Shown here one piece after another: positions 8,977 to 18,655 of a DNA stretch of 64,000 nucleotides. Position 1 is the first letter of the stretch. Each line of letters begins with the position of its first letter. This stretch comes from Blautia massiliensis (ex Durand et al. 2017) (GTDB lineage: Bacteria; Bacillota; Clostridia; Lachnospirales; Lachnospiraceae): contig NZ_LN913006.1 in NCBI RefSeq assembly GCF_001487165.1, positions 62,001-126,000 on the forward strand. The letters are read 5' to 3'. The translations under genes and the position numbers were made by a program. The notes below the pieces were generated by a model that was not told the DNA's origin, made no database searches, and was given only the letters and a program-made list of their open reading frames with translations.

Positions 8977-11900
8977 TTACTTATCTTTTTTCCGCTTACG
9001 GATATATAAGATACCAAATCCGGCAGCAAAGAGGAGTGCGGCACCTGCCAGTAAAAGATAAGGAAGAATGGTTGTTTCATCTCCGGTCTTGACTGGTTTG
9101 GAAGGTTCAGGTGTGTCTTTTGGAACTTCCGTAAGTTTTATCGTCTGTCCTTTATCGTCCAGATCCTCATGGGAAGCAATTTCAAGTGCTGTTTCTCCTT
9201 CAAGGGAAAAAAGTTTTTCAAAAACGACTACATCATGTCCAGCCAATGTGCTTCCATCAAAAGTGAAGATGACTTCGACAGAACCATTGGAATCCTTTGG
9301 TGTAAATTCTGTTTCTGCCGTGACAGGTTTTCCATCAATCAGAACTTCCTTTTGGGTTGTTTTGTCCATCAGTGTGCCGACCAGTTTGTATGGAGTATCC
9401 GGAATCAGATTTTGGTAGGATACGGTGTCAATGATGGTTACTTCTTTCGTAGCAACGGCTTCCTGATCCCCATCCGCTTTGTCCTTCGCAGTAGTTCCAA
9501 TTCCCGGGAAGTAGATAGACTGTTCATGGTCTTCTATATCGGCGTGAACAGCAATCTCTTTTTCCTGATACGTTAAAGACTCAAAGACAACAATTGTTTT
9601 GCCGGACAGGATGCTGCCATCAAATGTAAAGGTAAGTTCAATACTGCCAGAGGCATCTTCAGGAGTAAAGGTCGTAGTGGCAGTAATCGGTTTACCATCT
9701 GCCTGAAGAGGTTCTTTTGTCTCTTTGTCCATCAAGGTACCGGTAAGTGCATACTCTTTTCCTGGAATTAGGTTACTATATTTAACCGTATCAACAATAG
9801 TAATCTCTTTATCGGTTTTGGCAAAATGATCTCCGTCTGCTTTGTCTTTTGCAGTAGTAGCGATTTCTGGGAAGTAGATGGTCTGCCCTTTATCTTCAAG
9901 ATCTGCGTGTGTTGCAAATTCTTTGCCGTCATAAGTAGCAGATTCAAAAACAACTACGGTTTTTCCGGCAAGGGAAGTCCCATCAAAAGAAAAAATTACA
10001 TCCACGGTTCCAGAGGATTCTTTAGGAGTAAATGTGGTTTCGGCAGTAACCTCTTTCTTATCTATTTCGACAGGCTTTCCAGTTTCTTTATCCATAAGGG
10101 TTCCAGTCATAACATATTCTTCGCCGGGCAGAAGATTTTTGTAAGCTACCGTATCTACAAGGGTAACTTCTTTATCTGCCTGGGAAAGATTCATATCTGT
10201 TTCCTTATCTTTTGCAGTGGTCCCGATTTCTGGGAAATAGATAGTCTGATCCTGATCTGTAATGTCCGCATGAACAGCCAGTTTTAAATCCTCCTGGTAC
10301 AGTTCTTCAAATACTACGATTGTTTTGCCCTTCAGAGAAGAGGCATTGAACGTAAAGGTCACTTTTGCAGAACCAGAAGATTTTTTTGGTTTGAAGGTGG
10401 TTTCTGCTGTGACAGGTTTTCCATCTATTTCTATTGGCTTTCCGGATTCCTGATCCATCAGTGTGCCGATGAGCTTATAAGACTGTCCTTTCTTTAAGCC
10501 TTCGTATTCTACGGTATCAACCAGAGTGATTTTTTCTTCTGGTTTGGCAAAGTGGGAGTTGCTGTCTTTGTCAAGGGCAGTAGTTCCAATGGTAATCTGA
10601 TCATCCGTTAAAGTTCCCATATCCACGACTACGTGATTTTTGTATACAGAGACTTCAATTTTTAAGAGGTTCATACCTTCATTGGAATCGCAGCGTTGTT
10701 CTTCCAAAATATAGGTATCATAAATCAGGGCTCCTTTGGCATCATCAGGTTTAGAAGAGCCAAACCAGATTCCGTCTTCAGAAGTTTCCCCACGATTGGT
10801 ATTTGTAGTGTGCTTATTCCATTCTGAGGAAGTACTGGCATAGCCATTTTTGTCTGTTACAATGGTATGACTTTCTCCTGTAGTTTTGGAGGTAATGGAA
10901 AATGGAACATTTGCCAGCCGGTTTAAATCTCCGTCAGAGACCTTTACGAATTCTAAATCGCCACGGATTACCTGATTGGAAATTGCTGTTTCTTTTGCAG
11001 TTAAATCCAAAATTTTCCCATTTTCTGTGATATGAAACTCCTGAGAGAGTTTTCCCTCGTTCAAATAACCTTCCGGTGCTTTTGTCTCGTCAACCCGGTA
11101 ATGTCCATAAGGGAGCGTATCTTTTTTGGTGGAAGCAAGCCCCTTTTCATCTGTCTTCAAAGTGAGAACTACTTGATCTTTTTCGTAAACGGTTCCATCC
11201 ACAAGAACAGGATTTGGACCAAGATTGGTGATTGTAAATTCTGCATCCTTTAAAGAAGCATTTCCCTGTGGTTTGGCTTCTCCTGTTTCCAGATCCCGTT
11301 TTTGGATTTTGACACCGCCACGGATAATCTGGTTAGAAACAGAAGTCTCTTCTGTTGTTAAATTTACTATTTCTCCATTTTGGGTGATGTCAAATTCAAG
11401 AGCCTTTGCACCATCGGTTAGGTATCCGGAAGGCGCTTTGGTTTCTTCTATCTGGTAATGTCCAAGGGGCAGGGCATCAGCGGCACTTGCAGCAATACCA
11501 TGTGTATCCGATTTGATTGTAAGCACTGCCTGACCATTTTCATAGAGCTTTCCACCTACCCATACCGGCTGTTTGTTCAAAGTGGTAATGGTAAATTCGG
11601 CATCTGCAAGCGATGCGGTTCCTTGTGCTTGTGTTCCCTGAGTTTCCAGATCCCGCTTCTGAATTTTGACGCCGCCTCGGAAGACCTGTTCTTCGATAGA
11701 AGAAGCGTTATAAATAGAGATAGTTTCTTCCGTACCGGTACTGGTGATTTGCTGCACGAAAACAGATTCGTTTGGAAGATAGCCGGCAGGGGCTTTGGTT
11801 TCCTGTACGGTTACTGTACCCAGTGGGAAGCAGACGGTCTTTCCATCACTGGCATAGAAAAATTCATCCCCGGATACCAAATAATCTTTTGTAAAATGGA

Positions 11901-12960
11901 TTTCTCCAGAGGCATCTGTTTTCAATATCCAGGTGCGAACCGGTTTCTTGCCATTTGCTCCGGGATCGGTAGCTGACTGCTCTGTATAGAATTTTATTGT
12001 AAATTCGGCATTGGCGAGAGAGCCGGTTCCCTGTGCTGAATTTTGCTGTGTGTCAGCATCCAGCTTTTTAAGGAGCAGTTTTACGGGATTATTTTGAGGA
12101 ATATCCTTTACTTTTACGGTAGATGTTCCTTCTGCTTTTACCGTAACATTATGGGCGGAAGTATCTATAGCAAACCCTTCTGGGGCACTGATTTCTTTAA
12201 CGGTGTAACTTCCTTCAGCCAGTTCTTTGGATTTTGCATATCCTTTTTTATCGGTAACAAGAGTTTCTACCAGTTCTTCCCCTTTGTAGATTCCGTATTT
12301 GGCTCCTTCTAAAGAGTAATTGCCATTTTTATCGGAAATATCGGTATTGGCAGAGGATTTCTGCAGTTCGATAAAGCCGTTTGGAACCTGATACCAGCTT
12401 CCTGCAAAAGTTTGGGAAGCATCGCCAGGAACGATAAAAGCACGGAAGGATTCTGGTGGGGCAGGAAGCCCTTCAATGGCGTTGGCAACTTCCAATGCTT
12501 TGTCAATATAATTTTGAGGTGCACCATGAAAGGCGCCGGAGTCCCCATTATTTCCTGCATGGATATAGGAAACGACCAGATGACCAATGACATAAGAATT
12601 GTCATCGGACCATCCTTGGAAATATTGATCTTTTATTACCTTTTCATAACCATATCCACCGTTTAAGTAGTAAAGAGCTTTTCTGAGTGGGGAATTTTTT
12701 CCCAAAAGGTTATAAGGATACTTTCCGGAAGCCGGTGTTTTCTTTAATGGTTCTACGCAATAAGCCGTGTTATTGCCATCAAAGCTCATGCGGGAAGTAT
12801 AATAGTCCCCGTATGGAATTTTGGCTCCTGCCTTATAATCAATGGTTCCATCTGCAGCATAAGCGGTATGGGCATTGAAAAAGAGTGTGCTAAGAAACAT
12901 CGTGACACAAAGAAAAAGGGCGGTTAGCCGGATATGAGGTTGTTTTGCTGGTTTTAACAT
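8977..12960 (-). CDS. Cell-wall adhesin with Cna-B-like and VaFE repeats
   Basis: This 1327-aa surface protein starts after AAAGGAGGAGATTT. It has a signal peptide (residues 1-36, ending AYAA), then a thioester-domain-like region with C68 in AYCVEP. The canonical Gln motif of thioester domains is not obvious (IGHLVVSYI in its place), so a thioester bond is uncertain. Several Cna-B/SpaA-like domains follow (LEGAKYGIYKG, SLADAEFTI, APEGY repeats), then four VaFE-type repeats (TLMD...GKTIVVFE). The C-terminus is PVKTGDE, a hydrophobic segment, then RKRKK: a sortase-type signal with VKTGD in place of LPxTG. Located between VirB4 and accessory genes, it probably aids mating-pair contact or colonisation. 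Confidence 0.85.
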   Translation of the reverse strand: MLKPAKQPHIRLTALFLCVTMFLSTLFFNAHTAYAADGTIDYKAGAKIPYGDYYTSRMSFDGNNTAYCVEPLKKTPASGKYPYNLLGKNSPLRKALYYLNGGYGYEKVIKDQYFQGWSDDNSYVIGHLVVSYIHAGNNGDSGAFHGAPQNYIDKALEVANAIEGLPAPPESFRAFIVPGDASQTFAGSWYQVPNGFIELQKSSANTDISDKNGNYSLEGAKYGIYKGEELVETLVTDKKGYAKSKELAEGSYTVKEISAPEGFAIDTSAHNVTVKAEGTSTVKVKDIPQNNPVKLLLKKLDADTQQNSAQGTGSLANAEFTIKFYTEQSATDPGANGKKPVRTWILKTDASGEIHFTKDYLVSGDEFFYASDGKTVCFPLGTVTVQETKAPAGYLPNESVFVQQITSTGTEETISIYNASSIEEQVFRGGVKIQKRDLETQGTQAQGTASLADAEFTITTLNKQPVWVGGKLYENGQAVLTIKSDTHGIAASAADALPLGHYQIEETKAPSGYLTDGAKALEFDITQNGEIVNLTTEETSVSNQIIRGGVKIQKRDLETGEAKPQGNASLKDAEFTITNLGPNPVLVDGTVYEKDQVVLTLKTDEKGLASTKKDTLPYGHYRVDETKAPEGYLNEGKLSQEFHITENGKILDLTAKETAISNQVIRGDLEFVKVSDGDLNRLANVPFSITSKTTGESHTIVTDKNGYASTSSEWNKHTTNTNRGETSEDGIWFGSSKPDDAKGALIYDTYILEEQRCDSNEGMNLLKIEVSVYKNHVVVDMGTLTDDQITIGTTALDKDSNSHFAKPEEKITLVDTVEYEGLKKGQSYKLIGTLMDQESGKPIEIDGKPVTAETTFKPKKSSGSAKVTFTFNASSLKGKTIVVFEELYQEDLKLAVHADITDQDQTIYFPEIGTTAKDKETDMNLSQADKEVTLVDTVAYKNLLPGEEYVMTGTLMDKETGKPVEIDKKEVTAETTFTPKESSGTVDVIFSFDGTSLAGKTVVVFESATYDGKEFATHADLEDKGQTIYFPEIATTAKDKADGDHFAKTDKEITIVDTVKYSNLIPGKEYALTGTLMDKETKEPLQADGKPITATTTFTPEDASGSIELTFTFDGSILSGKTIVVFESLTYQEKEIAVHADIEDHEQSIYFPGIGTTAKDKADGDQEAVATKEVTIIDTVSYQNLIPDTPYKLVGTLMDKTTQKEVLIDGKPVTAETEFTPKDSNGSVEVIFTFDGSTLAGHDVVVFEKLFSLEGETALEIASHEDLDDKGQTIKLTEVPKDTPEPSKPVKTGDETTILPYLLLAGAALLFAAGFGILYIRKRKKDK
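9130..10560 (-). repeat. Four tandem VaFE-type domain repeats inside the adhesin
   Basis: Four units of about 115 residues each carry the landmarks VDTV, GTLMD, VTAET(x)FTP, VVFE, HAD/HED and IYFPEI(A/G)TTAKDK. Boundaries are approximate. The units differ by many substitutions, so this is an old domain array, not a recent DNA duplication. Confidence 0.8.
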
Positions 12961-13014
12961 AAATCTCCTCCTTTGTTAAAAAGAAAAGCAGCCATATTCG
13001 GGCTGCAGGTAACA

Positions 13015-16000
13015 TTAACCGACTTTTTTATCCTGGCGTTTCAAGATTTCCAGGAGTTCCTGTCGGTCTGTGGTAATTAATTCTTTTTCCAGGTTGGAAG
13101 CTTTAAATTCCACAGTGATATTATTGTTGTTTGTTGAAATTAGTCCGTTTCCACGTTGGAAATGGGTGATATTCATAACTTCGGTTTCGGAAAGACGAAG
13201 AATGGTTTTTACACGTTGTGCCTCTTCATCTTCCATGTTAAGAATAATTTTGGTTTTACAGTTATTGATAATGCCTTTTCCATATTTTCCGTCATCAAGA
13301 GCAAAAAAGTCATTGAGGTCCTGGGTTGCAAAAATACCGGCACCAGAGTATGCCCGGATGATCTTGGCAATCTCCAAAACGAATTCAGCGGCCAGGCGGT
13401 TACTGGAGGCACCGATGAGCTGCCATACTTCATCTACAAAAATGGCTTTTTCTTCGGTACGATTTTCTTTGGCTTTATCCCATACATAGTCCAGAGCAAC
13501 AAACATCCCTACCGTTAAGAGATCACTGGAGCCAGTCAGCTCTGAAATGTCCAAAACGGTATATTTATTGGTCAGATCTACATTGGTCTGCTGGTTAAAA
13601 GAGGAAGCAGAGCCATGGACAAGACGGTTTAGGATGTGAGCCAGTCGTTTGGTATCTTCAGTTTCCATCAAAACATCATATACATCTCCAAGAATTGGCA
13701 TCGCTTTATAATGATCCGGGTGTTTGGGATCAATGAGGGATTCATTCTTATGGGTGATTCCCTTTCTTGCATAGGTTTTAATCAGTGCTTCGTCCAAAAG
13801 CTGTTTTTCCTCATGGCTCATATCTGGAATGAGCAGAGAAAAGAAAACGTGCAGACGTTGAATCTTACTGGCTAAGGCAGATGCGTCTAAAGTTGGACCG
13901 TCCAGCAGCTCATTGACAGAGTTATCTACTTTTCGGATTTCCATGACATTGATGCAGTTTTGGCTGGCAGGAGAAATCTGGATAAAGGTTCCGCCTACAT
14001 TTCTGGCAGCCCGATAAAACTCATGACCTTTTAGCGGTGCGATGATAAATACCTGGATTCCTTTACGCCGCATACGAAGTGCCATAGTCTGCATGGTAAA
14101 GGTTTTTCCGGATCCGGAAGTGCCAAGAATCGCAATATTGGAGTTTTTATATTGTTTGGAGTCAAAAATATCAGCAATCACTAAAGAGTTGTTATGCTTA
14201 TTTACTCCAAATAGGATGCCGTTGTCATCGCAAATGCTGTAGCTAACGAAAGGATAGCAACTGGCAGCTCCGGTGGTTAAGACATTTCGTTTTGAGAGTT
14301 CATAGAGCTTCTTGTCCAGGTTTACAAGAGGAAGGGAAGATAAAAATCCCTGTTCTTGCAGGAAGTAACAAGACCGCAGATCCATATCCTGTGAGATGAG
14401 AAGTTTTTTCATCTCCTGAATCCGCCATTGTAGTTCTTCCAGATCACCTGCCGTAATCGTAATCAAAAGATTCATGTAATAGAAATCTTCATTATTAGCA
14501 AGTCCCTGTTTGAGGAAATAGCCGGAACGGATGGCAGAATCCAGATCATCAAAATCCGCATTGGTATCAGAGGCCTCTTTGATCTTTGAACGGTTGATCC
14601 GGATTTGCTGTCCAAGACGTTGCTGGATCTTATCTTTGGGCTGTTTATGCAGAAAAAAGTCAATGTCAATTCCTTCGCCAGCATTGATAAGCAGGGACAG
14701 CCAGCCTGGCATTACTTTTGCTTTGTAACCATCGCACGGCACCAGCAGGTAAGAATGGTAGATGCCATTTACCAGCACATAGTTGCTGTGCTTAAAGTCC
14801 AAAGACTCTGGTGCAATGAATTCATTGATATGGATGTTATCCACTTCCTGCTCACGACCAGATTCCATATAGCGGGTAAGTACCTGGTTAATCCGTTTTG
14901 GCAAAGGTGTTTCGGTACATTTGGTACGGTTCAGTAAAGTGTAGAGTACATCGGTTGTAAACTCATCTTCATTGTCATGAACCAGCACATCGTTGCCGCA
15001 TTGATATAGAAAGGTTTTAGCGGTTTGTGCCGCAGTCTCCAAAGCCGCCAGGATTTCCTTTTCCTCCACCTTCCGATTCACATTGAAAGGTTCGTATTCA
15101 AAGATTAGGAAAAAACGTCTGGAAACCGCTTCTCTGGAGCTTAACTGCCGGACAAATTGGATATAGTCTTTTTGTAACTGCCGGCAGTTAGGATCTGATT
15201 CCCGTTCCATTTCCAAACGGGACTGTTCCAGATGTTTGTTGATATCCGCTTTTTTGGAGATCATCTTAATCTGCAGTTTCACAGGACTGATTTTTAGGTA
15301 GGAGATGAAGCTGAAGATGATCCCTTGTTGTTCCCTAGCACTGCGTAAGAGGAAATTGATTGGTTCAATCTCTAGGATTTTTACATAACGATGGTCTGTC
15401 GTGTAGATAACGCCATTGGCAATTTTATCAATAGGAAGATAATCTTCTAAGGTGATTTCTTTTCGTTTTTTCTTTTTGCTTTTCCCGGAAGCAGCAGATG
15501 ACTGGTTGGAAGCTTTATTCGCAGTTCTTTCTTTTTTTCGCTCCTCCAAAAGTTGCTGCTTTATCTGTTGTTTTTCAAGTTTTGCCTGCCTTTTCGCACT
15601 TTTACGTGCAGCGTTTTGTTCTTTTTTTAATTGTCGGGACTCAAATTTAAGAATCCGGATGTCTTCACGAGCCTGTTTGCGTATTCCACGTTTTGTAGAA
15701 GTATCAAACTGCCGGCGTTCTTTTTTTTTAACAGCAGGGGATTCTTTTGTCTTCTCTTCAGAAGACATCTGAGAGCAGTTCTCTTCAGAAGAAGCTTCTG
15801 CAGGTTGCTTTGGATGACGTTTTCGTTTTCTGGTTTTGGGTTCTTTGTTGCGGGGTTTTTTAATCCGGTACTTTTTTTTCGGTTCCGGATGCACATCCAT
15901 ACGGTAAATAACCCGGCGGTTTTTCAGAAAACGCAAAGCGTTCATTAAAAATGCAGTAATGCTTTCCCCACCGATTCCAATTAAAGAAATCATAGCAGCA

Positions 16001-16197
16001 GGAAGAGCAGTCATACAGAGAATAATAATCCTGACAGTCAGTGTCAGAGGCAGATTGATAACAGGAATGGTGATCAGGATTGCCAGGACACCACCTTCGA
16101 TGGCATTACGGATTTTAAACATTCCGCCCATAAAGGTCCCTTTTTCTATAAAATTGCGTGGGATGAAGACAGGATGTTGTTCTTCAGTATTGTTCAT
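13015..16197 (-). CDS. virB4: VirB4-type conjugation ATPase with fused N-terminal membrane domain
   Basis: This 1060-aa protein powers the type IV secretion channel. Residues about 1-100 form a PrgI-like membrane segment (FRNAIEGG..., two hydrophobic stretches). A long Lys/Arg/Glu-rich linker (about 105-250) follows, then the VirB4 N-terminal and ATPase domains. Walker A is ILGTSGSGKTFTM (about 693-705) and Walker B AIFVDEVWQL (about 916-925). The start overlaps the previous stop by 4 nt, after AAAGGAGGTGCAGCC. PrgI-VirB4 fusions occur in Gram-positive ICEs. The charged linker is long and may be a coiled coil or membrane-tethering arm. Confidence 0.93.
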   Translation of the reverse strand: MNNTEEQHPVFIPRNFIEKGTFMGGMFKIRNAIEGGVLAILITIPVINLPLTLTVRIIILCMTALPAAMISLIGIGGESITAFLMNALRFLKNRRVIYRMDVHPEPKKKYRIKKPRNKEPKTRKRKRHPKQPAEASSEENCSQMSSEEKTKESPAVKKKERRQFDTSTKRGIRKQAREDIRILKFESRQLKKEQNAARKSAKRQAKLEKQQIKQQLLEERKKERTANKASNQSSAASGKSKKKKRKEITLEDYLPIDKIANGVIYTTDHRYVKILEIEPINFLLRSAREQQGIIFSFISYLKISPVKLQIKMISKKADINKHLEQSRLEMERESDPNCRQLQKDYIQFVRQLSSREAVSRRFFLIFEYEPFNVNRKVEEKEILAALETAAQTAKTFLYQCGNDVLVHDNEDEFTTDVLYTLLNRTKCTETPLPKRINQVLTRYMESGREQEVDNIHINEFIAPESLDFKHSNYVLVNGIYHSYLLVPCDGYKAKVMPGWLSLLINAGEGIDIDFFLHKQPKDKIQQRLGQQIRINRSKIKEASDTNADFDDLDSAIRSGYFLKQGLANNEDFYYMNLLITITAGDLEELQWRIQEMKKLLISQDMDLRSCYFLQEQGFLSSLPLVNLDKKLYELSKRNVLTTGAASCYPFVSYSICDDNGILFGVNKHNNSLVIADIFDSKQYKNSNIAILGTSGSGKTFTMQTMALRMRRKGIQVFIIAPLKGHEFYRAARNVGGTFIQISPASQNCINVMEIRKVDNSVNELLDGPTLDASALASKIQRLHVFFSLLIPDMSHEEKQLLDEALIKTYARKGITHKNESLIDPKHPDHYKAMPILGDVYDVLMETEDTKRLAHILNRLVHGSASSFNQQTNVDLTNKYTVLDISELTGSSDLLTVGMFVALDYVWDKAKENRTEEKAIFVDEVWQLIGASSNRLAAEFVLEIAKIIRAYSGAGIFATQDLNDFFALDDGKYGKGIINNCKTKIILNMEDEEAQRVKTILRLSETEVMNITHFQRGNGLISTNNNNITVEFKASNLEKELITTDRQELLEILKRQDKKVG

Positions 16198-16817
16198 GGC
16201 TGCACCTCCTTTGGTTCTTCCATGGAAGGAGCTTCAGGAACTTCTGTGACAGGGGCAGCTTTTTCCAAATTCACTGAGGTATCGTCATAACCGCCTTCTT
16301 GCAACTGTTCAATTTCCTCTGTTGTGATGGAAGGAAGTTTGTCATCTGTCGGACGTTCATAGATGATTTCTTTTCCAGAATCAGGGGTACGTTCCTCACC
16401 GAAAAAGAATCTTCCAGTAGAGGAAGTGTAGTACACAGGAAGAACGGACTTATCCGGAAGCTGGAACAAAAAATTAATATCAGAAGCATTGGGATAGGTA
16501 GTATCATCAGCAAGGAAACGGATGGAAGTTAGAGACATCTGTTTTACGTTTTTAAGATAGGAGGTCAGTTCTTCCTGAAAAAGTTTCACCTGTTCCTTGG
16601 AGAAAAAGTCTTCCAAAGCTTCAAAATCCTGAAAGCTTATGGATTCGTTATTTTCTGCTTGTTCTGTCTCGGTATTTTCACTGTCATCGTGCTGAGTATT
16701 TTCTGTCTCGGATTTTTTGTTTCCTTTTTGGGATTTCCAGATGGAGGGAAAAACAAATCCGATGATAATTAAAAAGGCCATCATAAAGATAGCCAGAATT
16801 GCTTTTTTTCTGTTCAT
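16194..16817 (-). CDS. Single-pass membrane conjugation protein (DUF5038-like)
   Basis: This 207-aa protein has an N-terminal membrane anchor (residues 5-25), an acidic low-complexity linker (about 35-65, ENTQHDDSENTETEQ) and a folded extracellular domain (about 70-170), ending in a Pro/Glu tail. Its layout resembles small VirB8-like or pseudopilus anchoring proteins; I recall DUF5038 for proteins in this operon position but cannot verify it. It sits between the hydrolase and VirB4 with 4-nt coupling to VirB4. Confidence 0.65.
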   Translation of the reverse strand: MNRKKAILAIFMMAFLIIIGFVFPSIWKSQKGNKKSETENTQHDDSENTETEQAENNESISFQDFEALEDFFSKEQVKLFQEELTSYLKNVKQMSLTSIRFLADDTTYPNASDINFLFQLPDKSVLPVYYTSSTGRFFFGEERTPDSGKEIIYERPTDDKLPSITTEEIEQLQEGGYDDTSVNLEKAAPVTEVPEAPSMEEPKEVQP

Positions 16818-16828
16818 AAGTGTCTCCT

Positions 16829-18655
16829 TTATTTTTTAGCGAAGATCCAATAGGCATTTGCGGTTGCATGCACTTCCGTCATCATATCGAATTCACGGTT
16901 GATGTAGTTTTTGGAGGAACTGTCATTGGGATCATTGACTAATACTTTACCTCCAGCCGTTATACCACGAAGGACAATAAAATGTCCGCCACTGGTAAAA
17001 AGCCCGGCTCTTTGGGAACTGATGACCGGATGACCTTCAGATAAAGCCTGAAGTACCTGGTTGGGATCACTGGTCTGTGTGACAGCCCCACACCCAAAAT
17101 GATCGGACGCTGCCTGGAAATAAGACCAGTAAGTGCCGACTCCTGGTTTGTAATAGGAATTTCCGCACCAGGATATTGCATCAATAGGTGTAATGGTAGT
17201 GCCTGTAAGATAACTGGCAATCATGGCAAAACTGGTAGGTCCACAACCGCTGGATGCAATCGAACCGCCGCCATAGGGGATATTTCCATAGTCTGTCTGG
17301 AGATAGTGTGGAATTTGCATACCGTTTGCAGGATAGTTACCGCCACTGGCAGTAATTTGGTAATACCGAAGGACATGATCGACATATTCTTTATCACCAT
17401 ACCGGTCATAAGGCCAGCTTGGTCTTGCACACATCATGTCAGAATAGGCAATGGCGTTTTCTTTGGTATATCCACCGTCCCGTTCCATTGCCCAGTCAAT
17501 GTATGCAGAACCGTAGTTGTAACCCTGAAGAGCCAGTTTAATCCGGTCTAAGTCCGTAGGTCCGGTACAGCCGGCTTTGTCGAGGGCATATTTTAATTCC
17601 TGTACACCACATTCAATGGAGTATTCAGGATCTGTAATCCCATTTGGCACATGGGGATAGCGGGTATTAAATCCACCTTCCGCTGCTTGCATAACATCCA
17701 ACCCTCGTCCGCCAGATTCCTGCATCATGACTGCCAGAATTAAATCCACATAATCACTCATACCATATTTCGCAGCGGCTCTTTCTACAGCAGGGCGGTA
17801 GGACAATACCTCATCACTAAGATTGATAGCAGCTACTATGCCGGAAGAAGCAGTTCCAAAGAAAGCAGTCAGATTTTCTGCATAGTTTTTGGCAAGTTCT
17901 TTCTGCTTGTCTGTAAGATGGAATACATGGTCTGCAAAATAGGAATCCCCAGCATAAACAACGGTATAGGTGTGTTTCGTAAAAGTAACCGTCTGTGTTT
18001 GTGCCTGTCCCTGTTCTGTGCCGGTTTCTCCTTCTGCACCGCCATCAACGGTAACTTCCATGGTAACTGTTTCGGTTGCTACATCATAAGAAAAAAGTCC
18101 TTCTTTGTTTTCACGGATGAGTTTCTTTAATTGGTTTAGGTTGATGTTTTTATAGTCATCCTGGCTGGCACAAAATTGTGAAATCAGCAGATTGGCATTG
18201 ACGGCGATGCTGTATGTATAGGGATCATTGATGGATGCAGTATCTCCCTGTGGAAGACGGGAAATTGCTGCATGGATCTCTGCCAGAATGTCTTCATGGC
18301 TTTCTTCTAACACTTCAACGATGGCATCACGGGAAGCACGGATGTTTTCACTGATCATAGAGTTGCTGTTTAGCACATCGCTTTGGTCGGTCAGACTTCC
18401 AAAGATCAGACCAGGGAGCATCACAATAAATAAAACCGGAAGCAGCAGTATGGCGAGAATAACAAGGAGAATTTTAGCGAACTGATTCCGGTTGGCTATG
18501 ACTGCTCCAATCGCTGCTGAAAAAGGCCCGCCAAGGGCTGCACCATATCCTGCTTTGGAGAAAGTGGCTGCTGTTTTTAAGGACTTTAGGTGAGAAATGG
18601 TACTGGAGCCTACATCCATTGCTTCGTCAAGTCCAGAGCGTTCTGTATCCATCAC
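16829..18655 (-). CDS. Cell-wall hydrolase: lysozyme-like domain plus C39-like peptidase
   Basis: This 608-aa protein locally opens the peptidoglycan for the transfer machine, a VirB1/Tn916-Orf14 type role. A membrane segment lies near residues 60-90. A transglycosylase/lysozyme-like domain (about 290-410: LILAVMMQESGGRG..., LALQGYNYGSAYIDWA) carries the catalytic Glu in MQESGG. A papain-like C39-type domain (about 455-608) has Cys in SSGCGPTSFAM and His in GHFIVLRG. Tn916-type elements usually have NlpC/P60 here, so C39 is a variation. The start is GTG 18655 or ATG 18652, overlapping the upstream stop (TAGTGATG). Confidence 0.88.
   Translation of the reverse strand: MMDTERSGLDEAMDVGSSTISHLKSLKTAATFSKAGYGAALGGPFSAAIGAVIANRNQFAKILLVILAILLLPVLFIVMLPGLIFGSLTDQSDVLNSNSMISENIRASRDAIVEVLEESHEDILAEIHAAISRLPQGDTASINDPYTYSIAVNANLLISQFCASQDDYKNINLNQLKKLIRENKEGLFSYDVATETVTMEVTVDGGAEGETGTEQGQAQTQTVTFTKHTYTVVYAGDSYFADHVFHLTDKQKELAKNYAENLTAFFGTASSGIVAAINLSDEVLSYRPAVERAAAKYGMSDYVDLILAVMMQESGGRGLDVMQAAEGGFNTRYPHVPNGITDPEYSIECGVQELKYALDKAGCTGPTDLDRIKLALQGYNYGSAYIDWAMERDGGYTKENAIAYSDMMCARPSWPYDRYGDKEYVDHVLRYYQITASGGNYPANGMQIPHYLQTDYGNIPYGGGSIASSGCGPTSFAMIASYLTGTTITPIDAISWCGNSYYKPGVGTYWSYFQAASDHFGCGAVTQTSDPNQVLQALSEGHPVISSQRAGLFTSGGHFIVLRGITAGGKVLVNDPNDSSSKNYINREFDMMTEVHATANAYWIFAKK

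Noticed and set aside
9130..10560. Regular repeats that could suggest a CRISPR array
   Set aside because: The period is about 345 bp, copies are diverged, and the repeats encode protein domains in one open frame.
9068..11976. Many open frames on the plus strand across the adhesin gene
   Set aside because: They are shadows of a repetitive, compositionally biased coding sequence and have no ribosome sites.
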